From NCBI GenBank assembly GCA_011523615.1, contig WTGJ01000008.1:1-64000 (forward strand): a DNA stretch of 64,000 nt, in the 5' to 3' direction. The stretch comes from Chloroflexota bacterium (GTDB taxonomy: Bacteria; Chloroflexota; Anaerolineae; Aggregatilineales; Phototrophicaceae). Position numbers and translations under genes: made by a program. The notes below the pieces were generated by a model. The model did no database searches and was not told where the DNA came from. It saw only the letters and a program-made list of their open reading frames with translations. Positions 1 through 8,309 of the stretch are shown in pieces (position 1 is the stretch's first letter; the number at the start of each line of letters is the position of its first letter).

Positions 1-1089
1 ACCCCCATCGACCCCGAACGCAACATCGCCAACAAACGCCGCGTCAGCGCTGCGCTGCAAGCGGCCATCGACGGGCCGGCCGAGCAGATCGAAGCGGCCC
101 TCGCCGCCGTCACTGCCGACGGCGCCTTCACCCGCAGCAGCCACCCCGTCAACGATCAATCTGGCGTGGCGGCCAGCACCGCCGCCCTCTGGCGCCCATT
201 GCGGCAGGCGCTGCCGGACCTGGAACGGCGCGATTGGCTGATCATCGGCGGCGTCGATGCTGACTCGGGGCTCGACCACGTCGCCATCAGCGGCTTTTAC
301 GTGGGCACCTTCACGAATGACCTTTTCGGCATCCCGGCGAATCGCCAGAGCATCACCCTGCGCTACAACGAGATGCACCGTCTGGAGGATGATGGCCTGA
401 TCAGCCGCAGTTGGATCTGGATCGATTACCTGGCCCTGATGCACCAGATTGGCTATTGCCCCATCGCGCCCAGCCTGGGTGCGGAAGGGCAGTGGCTCGC
501 GCCGCGCACGCAGGACGCCCTCATCTTCACGCCACAGGATGAATCCGCCTCCCGCGCCAGCCATGAGCTGGTGGCCGCGATGGGCGCCGGTCTGGGCCGG
601 TTCAACGCGACGAAGCCAGACCGCGCCTCGCTGGATGAGATGGGGCAGGTGAATTTCTGGCACCCGAATTTCCTCTGGTATGGCCCGGCGGGCATCGGCA
701 CGACGCGCGGCCTGCGCGGCTTTGAGGATTACCACCAGATCCCCTTCCTCGTCGCCGTGCCGGATCGTGGTGGCGGTGGTGACGAGCCGATGAGCCACAT
801 CAGCGAGGGCAATTACTCGGTGATCAGCGCCTGGGATATCATGCGGGCGACGCATACCGGTGGCAATTGGCTCGGCCTGGCGCCGACGGGCCAGCGCGTC
901 AGCATGCGCGTGATGGATGTCTATCGCTGCGCCCCGGGGCCGGCGGGCGATTTGCGGCTCTGCGAGAATTGGGTGCCCATCGACATCATCGAGTGCCTCC
1001 ATCAGCTCGGGGTGGATGTCTTCGGGCGTTTGCGCCACCAATACCGCCAACAGGGGGCGATCAGCGCCAGCGAATTCCTGGTGCGTTGA
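1..1089 (+). CDS. SnoaL-like two-domain protein (5' end outside window)
   Basis: The reading frame is open from base 1, and its first residues (PERNIANKRR) match an internal segment of the paralogue at 16728-17891 (PARNLANKRR), so the true start lies upstream of the window. The protein has two NTF2/SnoaL-like halves. The second half contains the conserved block HPNFLWYGPAGIGTTRGL and ends in EFLVR, both shared with the paralogue. SnoaL-fold proteins include polyketide and ester cyclases and many uncharacterised small-molecule-binding proteins, so no substrate can be assigned. It lies just upstream of a sugar-type binding protein, as do similar genes elsewhere in the window, which suggests a role in handling the imported compound. 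The family assignment is fairly secure; the function is unknown. Confidence 0.8.
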   Translation, partial: TPIDPERNIANKRRVSAALQAAIDGPAEQIEAALAAVTADGAFTRSSHPVNDQSGVAASTAALWRPLRQALPDLERRDWLIIGGVDADSGLDHVAISGFYVGTFTNDLFGIPANRQSITLRYNEMHRLEDDGLISRSWIWIDYLALMHQIGYCPIAPSLGAEGQWLAPRTQDALIFTPQDESASRASHELVAAMGAGLGRFNATKPDRASLDEMGQVNFWHPNFLWYGPAGIGTTRGLRGFEDYHQIPFLVAVPDRGGGGDEPMSHISEGNYSVISAWDIMRATHTGGNWLGLAPTGQRVSMRVMDVYRCAPGPAGDLRLCENWVPIDIIECLHQLGVDVFGRLRHQYRQQGAISASEFLVR

Positions 1090-1238
1090 AGGGTGCGGGA
1101 GGCGGCGCTTCGGGGCATTTTTGTAATCGCCGCCGGAGTGCGTTAGATTCCCCGATGAAAGTGAAGCGCTCGGTGCTGAGTTGCGGTGTACGGTGCGCTC
1201 GCTCCAATGTGAATCGTTCGTTAAACAGGAGAAAGAAT

Positions 1239-2528
1239 ATGTATCGCAAGTTTGTACCTTTGATGTTGTTGGTGGGCTTGCTCCTGCCGGCGATGGCCGT
1301 CAGCGCCGATGGCCACGCCTGTGACATCGCGGCGCCGGAGAGCTCGACTTCGGTCAACGCGATCGGCTGGACCTACCCGATCATCGATTTCTACTTCGGT
1401 GAGCTGGAAGGCTGCAACGAGGTGGATAACCTGGAAGTCAGCACGCAGCTGCTGGATTCCGGCACCGCGAACAGCCAGATTGAGCTGGCGCTCGCTTCCG
1501 GTTCCGGGCAATACGGCATCGTGATGACCACCCAGGCCTCCGTGAATTCCTATGTGGATGTGGGCTGGTTGCACCCGCTGAGTGACCTCATCGAAAAATA
1601 CCAGGACGAATATGACGTCGCTGATGTCGGCGGCCTGGCGGATATGACCGTCGATGGCGTGATCTATGGCATCCCGATGGAGCGCAATACGCGCCTCCTG
1701 TTCTATCGGCCGGACCTGCTCGAGAAGCACGGTATCGAAGTCCCGCAGACCTGGGATGATATCATCGCCGCCTGCCATGTGTTGCAGGACGAAGAGAGCA
1801 TCCTGCTGCCCTTCACGGTGAATCTGCACGCTGGCTGGGCCTGGCGCTTGGAATTCACCGAGCTGATGCTCGGCCTCGGTGGCAAGGAAATCAATGAAGA
1901 CGGCACGCCCGCTTTCAACAGTGAGATCGGTGTCCAGGCGCTGGAAAAACTGGTCGAAATCGTCAATGCCTGCATGGGCGAAGAAGGCCTGAATTACAGC
2001 ATTGATGACAGCCAGACCGGCATCGCCACCGGCGATATCGCCATCGTCCACACCTGGGCCAGCCGCGCCGCCGCCATGGACGACCCCGATTTCTCCGACT
2101 ATGTCGGGCAGATCGAGTTCGCCCCGGCCCCCAGCTCTTACGAAGGTGGTCCCTATGCGGTGACCGGCGGCACCGGCGCCGGCCTCTCCATCCCAGCCGT
2201 TTCTGACGTCGATCCGGAGATCGCTTTCCTGGTCATCATGGAAGCGCTGGACCTTGGTAGCCAGGTGGAAGCGGCCAAATTGGGCGTCGTCAGCCGCACG
2301 GCGGTCGCCGAAGTCGCCGACGCGCGTTACCTGCCGGCTGTGGATGCCACCATCAATGGCGGCGTCACGGGCTCGCAGGAGCCGGTCGTCTCCGTGGTCT
2401 ACACGGCTATCATGGCCCAGTGGCTGCCGCAGATCATGGGCGGCGAAATGAGCGCCCAGGAATTGCTGGACGCCGCGGCCGAAGCCTACACCGAAGAAGC
2501 GACCGCCCAGGGCTTCATCGGCGGTTGA
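1239..2528 (+). CDS. ABC sugar-type substrate-binding protein
   Basis: This is an extracytoplasmic solute-binding protein of the family-1 (MalE/UgpB) type, about 429 residues. The ATG at 1239 is chosen because AGGAG lies a few bases upstream and the first residues form a signal peptide (MYRKFVPLMLLVGLLLPAM, with cleavage probably near VSADG). Typical segments are the hinge-like GIPMERNTRLLFYRPDLL and the TWDDI block that follows it. It is followed by a hydrolase and then by two permeases of the same transporter class, so it should deliver a carbohydrate or related polyol to them. No ATPase is encoded nearby; such importers often share one encoded elsewhere (known of the class). The exact ligand is not visible. 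Confidence 0.9.
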   Translation: MYRKFVPLMLLVGLLLPAMAVSADGHACDIAAPESSTSVNAIGWTYPIIDFYFGELEGCNEVDNLEVSTQLLDSGTANSQIELALASGSGQYGIVMTTQASVNSYVDVGWLHPLSDLIEKYQDEYDVADVGGLADMTVDGVIYGIPMERNTRLLFYRPDLLEKHGIEVPQTWDDIIAACHVLQDEESILLPFTVNLHAGWAWRLEFTELMLGLGGKEINEDGTPAFNSEIGVQALEKLVEIVNACMGEEGLNYSIDDSQTGIATGDIAIVHTWASRAAAMDDPDFSDYVGQIEFAPAPSSYEGGPYAVTGGTGAGLSIPAVSDVDPEIAFLVIMEALDLGSQVEAAKLGVVSRTAVAEVADARYLPAVDATINGGVTGSQEPVVSVVYTAIMAQWLPQIMGGEMSAQELLDAAAEAYTEEATAQGFIGG

Positions 2529-2550
2529 TTTCACCCTAGCAACCCAATGA

Positions 2551-2575
2551 GGAAGGCCGGCGCGGCTGGCCTTCC
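2551..2575 (+). other. Intercistronic stem-loop after binding-protein gene
   Basis: GGAAGGCC at 2551-2558 pairs perfectly with GGCCTTCC at 2568-2575 around a GC-rich loop. It begins 22 bases after the binding-protein stop codon and has no T-tract. A stem here could protect the upstream message and raise binding-protein expression over the permeases, as known for malE-malF type operons. That role is an inference. Confidence 0.45.
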
Positions 2576-2609
2576 CACTGTGTTTATGAGTTGAATCGGA
2601 CGGAGCGTG

Positions 2610-3587
2610 ATGTCAACGGCGCCAGTCCCGTATGCAGGGGCGAACTCGTCATTGGCTAGTTCGCCAGCGGCGAGTACGCCGTCAGGCGAGCGGGTGCAGG
2701 TTGCCGAACGCTCCGTCCATGTTCGTTCCTGGGGCGCAGCTGTGCCGGGCCGGCCGAGCATCTGGCTGGAAAATGGCATCTTCGGGCAGCTGCTCGGTTG
2801 GGACCCGCTCCCGGAGTTACTCTGTCAGGATGGTTGGCGCGTTTGCGCCTATGACCGCGGCAACTATGGCTGGAGCAGCGGCGCCGGGCCGGACCGCAGC
2901 GCGGCCGCCGCGGCCGTCGAATTTGCCGAATTGCTGGCCGCGCTCGGTGAGACCGAACCGGTCCTGATCGTCGCCTGGTCTGGCGGCGGGTTGGTGGCGC
3001 GCTGTTTTGCGGCGGATTGGCCGGAGTGCGTCGCCGGCTTGGTGCTGCTGGATCCCGTCCCGCCCCATTATGAGGCCGCGGTCGAAGCCGCATTTCCGCA
3101 GCGTTACCCGGCCGAGCGTGCGGCGCAGGTGGCCGAAATCCGCAACATCGCGGCTTGCGCGGCGGACGGCCAGTTGCGCGAAGCCGATATTCAGGAATAC
3201 ATTGAGCCGCAAACGGACCGGCGTTATGGCGCACTCTACCGGCAACTTTTGCGGGAAAGCGCGCCGCATTGGTACACTTATGCTGCCGAGCTGGAAGCGA
3301 TCCCAAGGAGTTCCGACCAGGTGCAGCAGCGGCTCCTGCCGATCCATCTTCCATTGCAGCTGCTCATCGCCGATCAGCCGCCGCTCATGAGCATCGAGGA
3401 CCTTTATGAACGAGCTCTGGCGGAGCAGTGGCGCGCGCGACAAACAGAGTGCGATGCCGCGGCCACCGCGCTGCAGGTACGCACCGTCGCGGCTGGTCAC
3501 GCCATCCATCGCGATGCGCCGACAGCGGTTCTGGCGGCCGTCCGTGACATGCACCCGCGCGATACGCGCCCGGCCATCATGGTGTAG
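2610..3587 (+). CDS. Alpha/beta hydrolase
   Basis: A predicted alpha/beta-hydrolase fold enzyme of about 325 residues. The nucleophile elbow is AWSGGG, the segment YDRGNYGWSSG lies in the usual pre-nucleophile position, and a late GHAIHRDAP supplies the catalytic His. The family covers esterases, lactonases and haloalkane or epoxide hydrolases, so the substrate is open. The ATG at 2610 directly follows an in-frame GTG at 2607; either could start translation. The gene sits between the binding protein and the first permease of an importer operon, an unusual position that suggests it acts on the transported compound. There is no signal peptide, so it should be cytoplasmic. Confidence 0.8.
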   Translation: MSTAPVPYAGANSSLASSPAASTPSGERVQVAERSVHVRSWGAAVPGRPSIWLENGIFGQLLGWDPLPELLCQDGWRVCAYDRGNYGWSSGAGPDRSAAAAAVEFAELLAALGETEPVLIVAWSGGGLVARCFAADWPECVAGLVLLDPVPPHYEAAVEAAFPQRYPAERAAQVAEIRNIAACAADGQLREADIQEYIEPQTDRRYGALYRQLLRESAPHWYTYAAELEAIPRSSDQVQQRLLPIHLPLQLLIADQPPLMSIEDLYERALAEQWRARQTECDAAATALQVRTVAAGHAIHRDAPTAVLAAVRDMHPRDTRPAIMV

Positions 3588-3623
3588 GCAGACGGAGCGC
3601 GCAGCTCGGAAAGGAGCGATTCC

Positions 3624-4484
3624 ATGAAACGAAATACTTTCTTTGGCTTTGTCACCCCCAGCCTGATCGTGATGGTCGGCTTGATGGTGTTGCCGTTGCT
3701 CGCTTCCCTCGTGCTGGGTTTGCACCGCATCACGATCCGCAATTTGCGGGCACCGGCCTGGATCGGGCTGCAAAATTACGAAGACGTGCTCAGTGACCCG
3801 CGCTTCTGGGATTCGCTGGAATTCACGCTGATCTTCATCGCGGTGACGGTGCCCATTCGGATGTTGTTGGGGCTGGCCTTCGCGCTCTTGTTGGATCAAA
3901 TCGTGAAATGGCGCGGTTTTTTCATCGCCGGCTCGCTCATGCCCTTCGTATTGACGCCGGTGGTGGGCACCCTGATCTTCCGCGATCTGTTCGATATCGG
4001 CGGTCCGCTCTCTTATGTGCTGAATGAACTGTTCAACTTCCGCATGATCTGGAACACGGTCAACGTCCGCGTCCTGATCATCATCCACAGCCTCTGGGTT
4101 TCGACGCCATTCGCGATGATCGTGTTTTTCGCCGGGCTGCAAACGCTGCCCAAAGAACGCCTGGAGGCGGCACGCGTCGATGGCGCCAGTTGGTTAAAAC
4201 AACTCAGGCATATCGCCATACCGCATCTGTATTCGCTCTTCGTTTTCGTCGCCTTGATCTCCACCATGGATAGCTATCGCGTCCTCGATAGCGTGCTGGT
4301 GCTGACGCGCCAGAATCCGCAGATCGACGCGCGCACCGTGATGTATTACAGCTTCCTGACGGCGGTCGAATTCCGCCGCTGGGGCAAGGCCAACGCGATG
4401 AGCATCATCACGGTGGTGGGCATCTTCATCGTGCTGATACCCTTCCTGATCATGACCTACCGCGATCAGCTGCAGGAGGATTGA
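3624..4484 (+). CDS. ABC sugar permease, MalF/UgpA type
   Basis: Inner-membrane permease of about 286 residues with six predicted membrane helices, beginning in PSLIVMVGLMVLPLLASL. The cytoplasmic EAA loop that contacts the ATPase is present as EAARVDGASWLKQLRHIAIP. An AAGGAG ribosome binding site lies 8-13 bases before the ATG. It forms a heterodimer with the next gene, which starts three bases after this stop codon. Length and topology are normal for the class. Substrate specificity cannot be read from the permease. Confidence 0.92.
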   Translation: MKRNTFFGFVTPSLIVMVGLMVLPLLASLVLGLHRITIRNLRAPAWIGLQNYEDVLSDPRFWDSLEFTLIFIAVTVPIRMLLGLAFALLLDQIVKWRGFFIAGSLMPFVLTPVVGTLIFRDLFDIGGPLSYVLNELFNFRMIWNTVNVRVLIIIHSLWVSTPFAMIVFFAGLQTLPKERLEAARVDGASWLKQLRHIAIPHLYSLFVFVALISTMDSYRVLDSVLVLTRQNPQIDARTVMYYSFLTAVEFRRWGKANAMSIITVVGIFIVLIPFLIMTYRDQLQED

Positions 4485-4487
4485 GCG

Positions 4488-5498
4488 ATGGAACATACCA
4501 AAAGCCAAACCGCGCGCATCATCATCTACATCATCCTGGCGCTGTTCATGATCTATAGCATCTTCCCCTTTGGTTGGACGATCCTGAATTCCATCAAATT
4601 GCCGAAAGATGCCACTGGCTCGATCCCGAAAATCCCCGGCCAATTCGAGGCGACCGGCCAAAATTACTCCTCGTTGTGGCTGAACGTTTCCGAAGCGGAC
4701 GCGGCGCAGGTGGGTTTTGTGCTGCTGATTTTGTTGGTACTGCTGGCCTTGCTGGGCCTCTTCGCCGGGCGCTTGCCCTGGCCGAATTCCTACACCTATA
4801 CGGGGATCGTGCTGTCCGTAGTCGGCATTGTCTTGGTCTTGCCTTCGATGGTGGATACTGCCGAGTTCTATGATTACCTGATCAACAGCGTGATCGTCAC
4901 CATCGGTACGCTGGCGGTCTCTCTCAGCATCGGGGCGCTGGCGGGCTACGGCCTGGCGCGCTACCGTTACCTGATCTCCGTCATCATCCTGGTGTTGGCG
5001 CTGGCTTTCCGCGCCTTGCCCAGCATCTCTTTTGTCTTGCCCTTCTTCTATCTGGGGCAGATCAGCGGTCTCTACGACACGCATATTTTGCTGATCTTCT
5101 GCCTGGTGGCGACGAATCAGCCCTTCACCATCTGGATGCTGCGCAGCTTCTTCATGGAGATTCCACGAGAGATCGAAGAGGCAGCGATGATGGATGGCGC
5201 CGGGCGCTTGCGCGCTTTCTTGCTCGTCATCGTCCCCATCGTCTGGCCGGGTATCATCACCACCGGGCTTTTCACGCTGCTTCTCGCTTACAACGACTTC
5301 CTGCTGGCGCGCATCTTGATGCAGACGAATTGGACCCTGCCGGTCGGCATCGCGCAGTTCACCGGGGGCGAAGACCCCGGGCACGTGACGCTGGCGGCGG
5401 CTGCTTCGGTCTCCGTCACGCTGCCGATCATCTGCGTCATCATCTTCTTCCAGAAATATCTCATCCGCGGCCTGGCCTCTGGCGCGGTGAAAGGCTGA
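4488..5498 (+). CDS. ABC sugar permease, MalG/UgpE type
   Basis: Second permease of the importer, about 336 residues, with the EAA loop EAAMMDGAGRL and a MalG-type C-terminus ending SGAVKG. It is longer than the usual 270-280 residues because an insert of roughly 60 residues (about residues 65-125) adds two hydrophobic segments (VGFVLLILLVLLALLGLFAG and YTYTGIVLSVVGIVLVLP) between helix 1 and the conserved core. It is translated immediately after the MalF-type gene and is followed six bases later by a sulfatase-fold gene, so all should be one operon. A remnant of a close paralogue lies at about 11593-11895. Confidence 0.92.
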   Translation: MEHTKSQTARIIIYIILALFMIYSIFPFGWTILNSIKLPKDATGSIPKIPGQFEATGQNYSSLWLNVSEADAAQVGFVLLILLVLLALLGLFAGRLPWPNSYTYTGIVLSVVGIVLVLPSMVDTAEFYDYLINSVIVTIGTLAVSLSIGALAGYGLARYRYLISVIILVLALAFRALPSISFVLPFFYLGQISGLYDTHILLIFCLVATNQPFTIWMLRSFFMEIPREIEEAAMMDGAGRLRAFLLVIVPIVWPGIITTGLFTLLLAYNDFLLARILMQTNWTLPVGIAQFTGGEDPGHVTLAAAASVSVTLPIICVIIFFQKYLIRGLASGAVKG

Positions 5499-5504
5499 AC
5501 CCAA

Positions 5505-6899
5505 ATGAGCTCGCGCCCGAACATCATCCTCATCTGCACCGACACGCTGCGAGCCGACCACCTCCCCCTATACGCCGACGAGGCCAATTTTGGGCGGCGC
5601 ATCCACGCGCCGAACCTGCAGGCCTTTGGCGAAAGCGGCGTCGTCTTCGATGATTTCCACGCCGCCTCCTTCCCCACGGTACCGGCGCGCGCCGATCTCA
5701 CCACCGGGCGCTACACTTTCACCTATCGCGATTGGGGGCCGCTACGGCCAGAAGAACCGGCCCTGGCCGAGATCCTGCACCATGCCGGTTATACCACCTG
5801 CGGCATCGCCGACAATCCCTTCGTGATCCGCTACGGCAACGGCTACGACCGTGGCTTCGAGCAATACATCTGGATCCGCGGGCAGCGCCAGGGGCAGGAC
5901 CGCGACGACGTCGTCGCCCAGTGGACGCGCGAAGAGGATCGTTTTGCGCCGCAAACCTTCCAGGCGGCCGTGCGTTGGCTGGAGCGGAATCACCAGGCGC
6001 AGCCCTTCTTCCTCTACATCGATACCTGGGACCCGCACGAACCCTGGGATCCGCCCGCTCATTACGTCACGCCCTATGACCCCGAATATCAGGGCGAGGA
6101 CGTCTACCCCTGTTACTGGGATTGGGAAGACCACGGCATGACGCAGCGCGAGTTGGAGATCGCCCACGCTTGCTATTGCGGCGAGATCACCATGGTCGAC
6201 CGCTGGTTCGGCATCTTGATGGAGCGCATCCAACAACTCGGACTCGAGGACGATACGGCGATTTTCTTCCTTTCCGACCACGGCTTCTATTTCGGCGAGC
6301 GTGGCGTTTTGGGCAAGGGGCGTTTCCGCTGGCCGGATGATCAGATTTCGGTTTCGGAGGCGATGGTGAAATACCGCCTGGGCGCCTATACCTACCGTTC
6401 GCCCATGCACCGCGAAATCACCCAGGTGCCATTGCTGGCGCGCATCCCGGGCGTCGCTCCGCGGCGGGTCGGCGCACTGGCTTCCATCCCGGATTTGATG
6501 CCGACCGTGTTGGAATTGGCCGGGCAGGAAATCCCGGCGGCGGTTCAGGCGCGCTCGCTGCTGCCCCTCCTCGAGGGGAAGGCGGAGCAGCTCCATGACC
6601 TGGTGGTGACTTCGCTGGCCCTCACCCAGGCGGAAGGTGGCACGACGAAGATCGTCGATGATTCACAGCGCCGCATCGTCGAGCTGAGCCCGAGCACGAT
6701 CCGCACCAAAGAATGGGACCTCTTTTATGCTGAACAGGGCGAGCCGGTGCAGCTCTATCGCGCGGCGGACCGCGCCAATGTCGAGGAATGTGCTGCGCAG
6801 GAAGCGGTGGCCCTGGCGGAAGTGCATGGGAAGTATCACAGCTGGTTGACCGAAATGGGCGCGCCAGCAACGGTGTTGGCCGCCCGCCAGGCCTTGTAG
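5505..6899 (+). CDS. Sulfatase-fold (alkaline phosphatase superfamily) hydrolase
   Basis: A 464-residue member of the sulfatase/alkaline-phosphatase superfamily. Metal-binding segments are visible: ICTDTLRADH near the N-terminus, DTWDPHEPW in the middle, and SDHGFYFGERG later. The catalytic block is TVPARADLTTGR. In true sulfatases the first position of this C/S-x-P-x-R motif is the Cys or Ser converted to formylglycine; here it is Thr58 (codon ACG at 5676). A Thr nucleophile is known in phosphodiesterase-like members of the superfamily, so the substrate may be a phosphoester rather than a sulfate. There is no signal peptide. It is the last gene of the importer operon, consistent with acting on an imported esterified compound. 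Confidence 0.88.
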   Translation: MSSRPNIILICTDTLRADHLPLYADEANFGRRIHAPNLQAFGESGVVFDDFHAASFPTVPARADLTTGRYTFTYRDWGPLRPEEPALAEILHHAGYTTCGIADNPFVIRYGNGYDRGFEQYIWIRGQRQGQDRDDVVAQWTREEDRFAPQTFQAAVRWLERNHQAQPFFLYIDTWDPHEPWDPPAHYVTPYDPEYQGEDVYPCYWDWEDHGMTQRELEIAHACYCGEITMVDRWFGILMERIQQLGLEDDTAIFFLSDHGFYFGERGVLGKGRFRWPDDQISVSEAMVKYRLGAYTYRSPMHREITQVPLLARIPGVAPRRVGALASIPDLMPTVLELAGQEIPAAVQARSLLPLLEGKAEQLHDLVVTSLALTQAEGGTTKIVDDSQRRIVELSPSTIRTKEWDLFYAEQGEPVQLYRAADRANVEECAAQEAVALAEVHGKYHSWLTEMGAPATVLAARQAL

Positions 6900-6921
6900 C
6901 GCGCCACGCTAGCTCGGCCAG

Positions 6922-7210
6922 ATGACGCAAGTCACCGTACACGCGGATTGCAGCCGCTTGCCAAATGATGGACATTCGGCGAAAAAGCAGCTGCTGCGGG
7001 ACTTGAACATCGCCTTCGCCCGCGCTGCTGAGGCGATGAGATTCTGGCGCTGCTGAGCGCGGACATCACATGGCGTATCGTCGGGGATGCGGTGCTGGAA
7101 GGCAAAGCGGCGGTGCGCCAGGCGCTGCGCGCGCGGCTGGCGGAGTTGACGGAGGGGGCGCTTTTTCTCGATCGCGACGGAGCGGGAAACACCGGCACCG
7201 TTTGCCGTGA
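6922..7210 (+). pseudogene. Frameshifted NTF2/SnoaL-like gene remnant
   Basis: From the ATG at 6922 the frame reads MTQVTVHADCSRL, then KKQLLRDLNIAFARA, and runs into a stop at about 7056. The +1 frame continues the same protein from about 7035: DEILALLSADITWRIVGD, then EGKAAVRQALRA. These are the two consecutive halves of a known small NTF2-like family, separated by a one-base deletion near 7030-7040. Similarity fades at about 7200, just before the LacI operator, so the 3' part is also lost. No intact reading frame longer than 75 residues covers it. It is probably non-functional; a sequencing error would explain the frameshift but not the missing end. Confidence 0.65.
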
Positions 7211-7249
7211 GTGGAATTTGCAATCTCGATGTGCGGCTGTTACCCTGTG

Positions 7250-7271
7250 CTTACGAAAACGTTTTCGTAAG
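7250..7271. promoter_or_regulatory. Perfect 22-bp palindromic LacI-family operator
   Basis: CTTACGAAAAC at 7250-7260 is followed directly by its exact reverse complement at 7261-7271. The centre AAAACGTTTT is the classic half-site type bound by LacI/GalR family regulators. It lies 22 bases before the LacI-family start codon at 7294, the expected place for autoregulation. Confidence 0.8.
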
Positions 7272-7293
7272 GGGCGAGGAGCCAAACCAGGCG

Positions 7294-8289
7294 ATGCCGA
7301 CCAACATCCGTGACCTGGCGCAGGAACTGCAACTTTCTTTGGCGACGGTCTCCAAGGCTTTGAATGGTTATGAGGATGTCGCAGCGGAAACGCGTGATCT
7401 GGTCACTCGGAAAGCCCGCGAACGGGGTTACGCGCCGCGCGCGGCCGCCCGCAATCTGCGCCGCGGCCGCACCGATAAGATCGCCCTCTTCCTGAACACC
7501 GGCATCGATTACGTCGTCGATTACTTGGGTGCCATCATCCCCGGTGCAGTGCGCAGCGCGCAGGGCTTCGGCCAGAGTCTACTCCTCTATACGCAGACGG
7601 ATGCGGACCCGGAACCGCTGCGGCAGGTTTGCCGCGCCGGCGAGATCGACGGCATCATCCTCTTCGCCACCCATTACGACCAGGAAACGATCGATGAATT
7701 GCTGGCCAGCCGCTTCCCCTTCGTGGTGATGGGGCGGGTGATTGAGGATGAGCGCGTCTCTTACGTCGCGCCGGATAATTATGGTGGTGCTTACGCAGCC
7801 ACTACCCATTTGCTGGAGCAGGGGCATCGGCGCATCGCTTTCCTTTCTCGGCCGGAGCTGGATACGGCCCACGAAGCGCGCAGCCGCGGCTATCGAGACG
7901 CTTTGCAAGCGGCCAGCGTCCCTTTGGATGAGCGCCTGATCGTCCCGACCTACATTGAGCCAAACAGCGGCCGCGCGCCGACACAGGCTCTGTTGGCCCT
8001 CGAACCGCGCCCGACCGCCATCTTCGCCTTCCACGATCAGGTGGCCATCGACGTCATCCGCGAGGTGACAGCGGCGGGGCTGGCCATCCCGCAGGACGTG
8101 GCGGTGATGGGTTTCGATGGCCTGCGGGCCGGTTGGATGACGCGGCCGACGCTCAGCACCGTGCGCCAACCCCTGGAGCGCATCGGCGAACGCGTCGTCG
8201 AGATCATCCAGGGACAGATCGCCGCACCTGGTGGGCCGGCGGTGCAGGAGGAATTGCCTGTTACACTGGAATTGAGAGAGAGCGCTTAG
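7294..8289 (+). CDS. LacI-family transcriptional regulator
   Basis: A regulator of about 331 residues. The ATG at 7294 is chosen over upstream in-frame codons because the helix-turn-helix must be N-terminal: MPTNIRDLAQELQLSLATVS, followed by KALNGY. AGGAG lies about 12 bases upstream. The remainder is a periplasmic-binding-protein-like effector domain with the usual late blocks (FAFHDQVAIDVIRE and DVAVMGFDG, then RPTLSTVRQP). It probably binds the palindrome at 7250 and represses its own gene and the SnoaL-like gene downstream until a sugar-like effector is present. The effector itself is unknown. Confidence 0.92.
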   Translation: MPTNIRDLAQELQLSLATVSKALNGYEDVAAETRDLVTRKARERGYAPRAAARNLRRGRTDKIALFLNTGIDYVVDYLGAIIPGAVRSAQGFGQSLLLYTQTDADPEPLRQVCRAGEIDGIILFATHYDQETIDELLASRFPFVVMGRVIEDERVSYVAPDNYGGAYAATTHLLEQGHRRIAFLSRPELDTAHEARSRGYRDALQAASVPLDERLIVPTYIEPNSGRAPTQALLALEPRPTAIFAFHDQVAIDVIREVTAAGLAIPQDVAVMGFDGLRAGWMTRPTLSTVRQPLERIGERVVEIIQGQIAAPGGPAVQEELPVTLELRESA

Positions 8290-8309
8290 GTATTTTGCAG
8301 GAGAGAACG

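Noticed and set aside
867-1238. Upstream in-frame extension of the sugar-binding protein to 867
   Set aside because: The extension overlaps the conserved C-terminus of the SnoaL-like gene and would bury the signal peptide; the ATG at 1239 has a good ribosome binding site.
1221-2534. Minus-strand frame of 437 codons opposite the sugar-binding protein
   Set aside because: The plus strand has a signal peptide, ribosome binding site and family motifs; the antisense frame has none.
5505-6899. Calling the gene a classical formylglycine sulfatase
   Set aside because: The modified Cys/Ser is Thr here, so only the superfamily call is safe.
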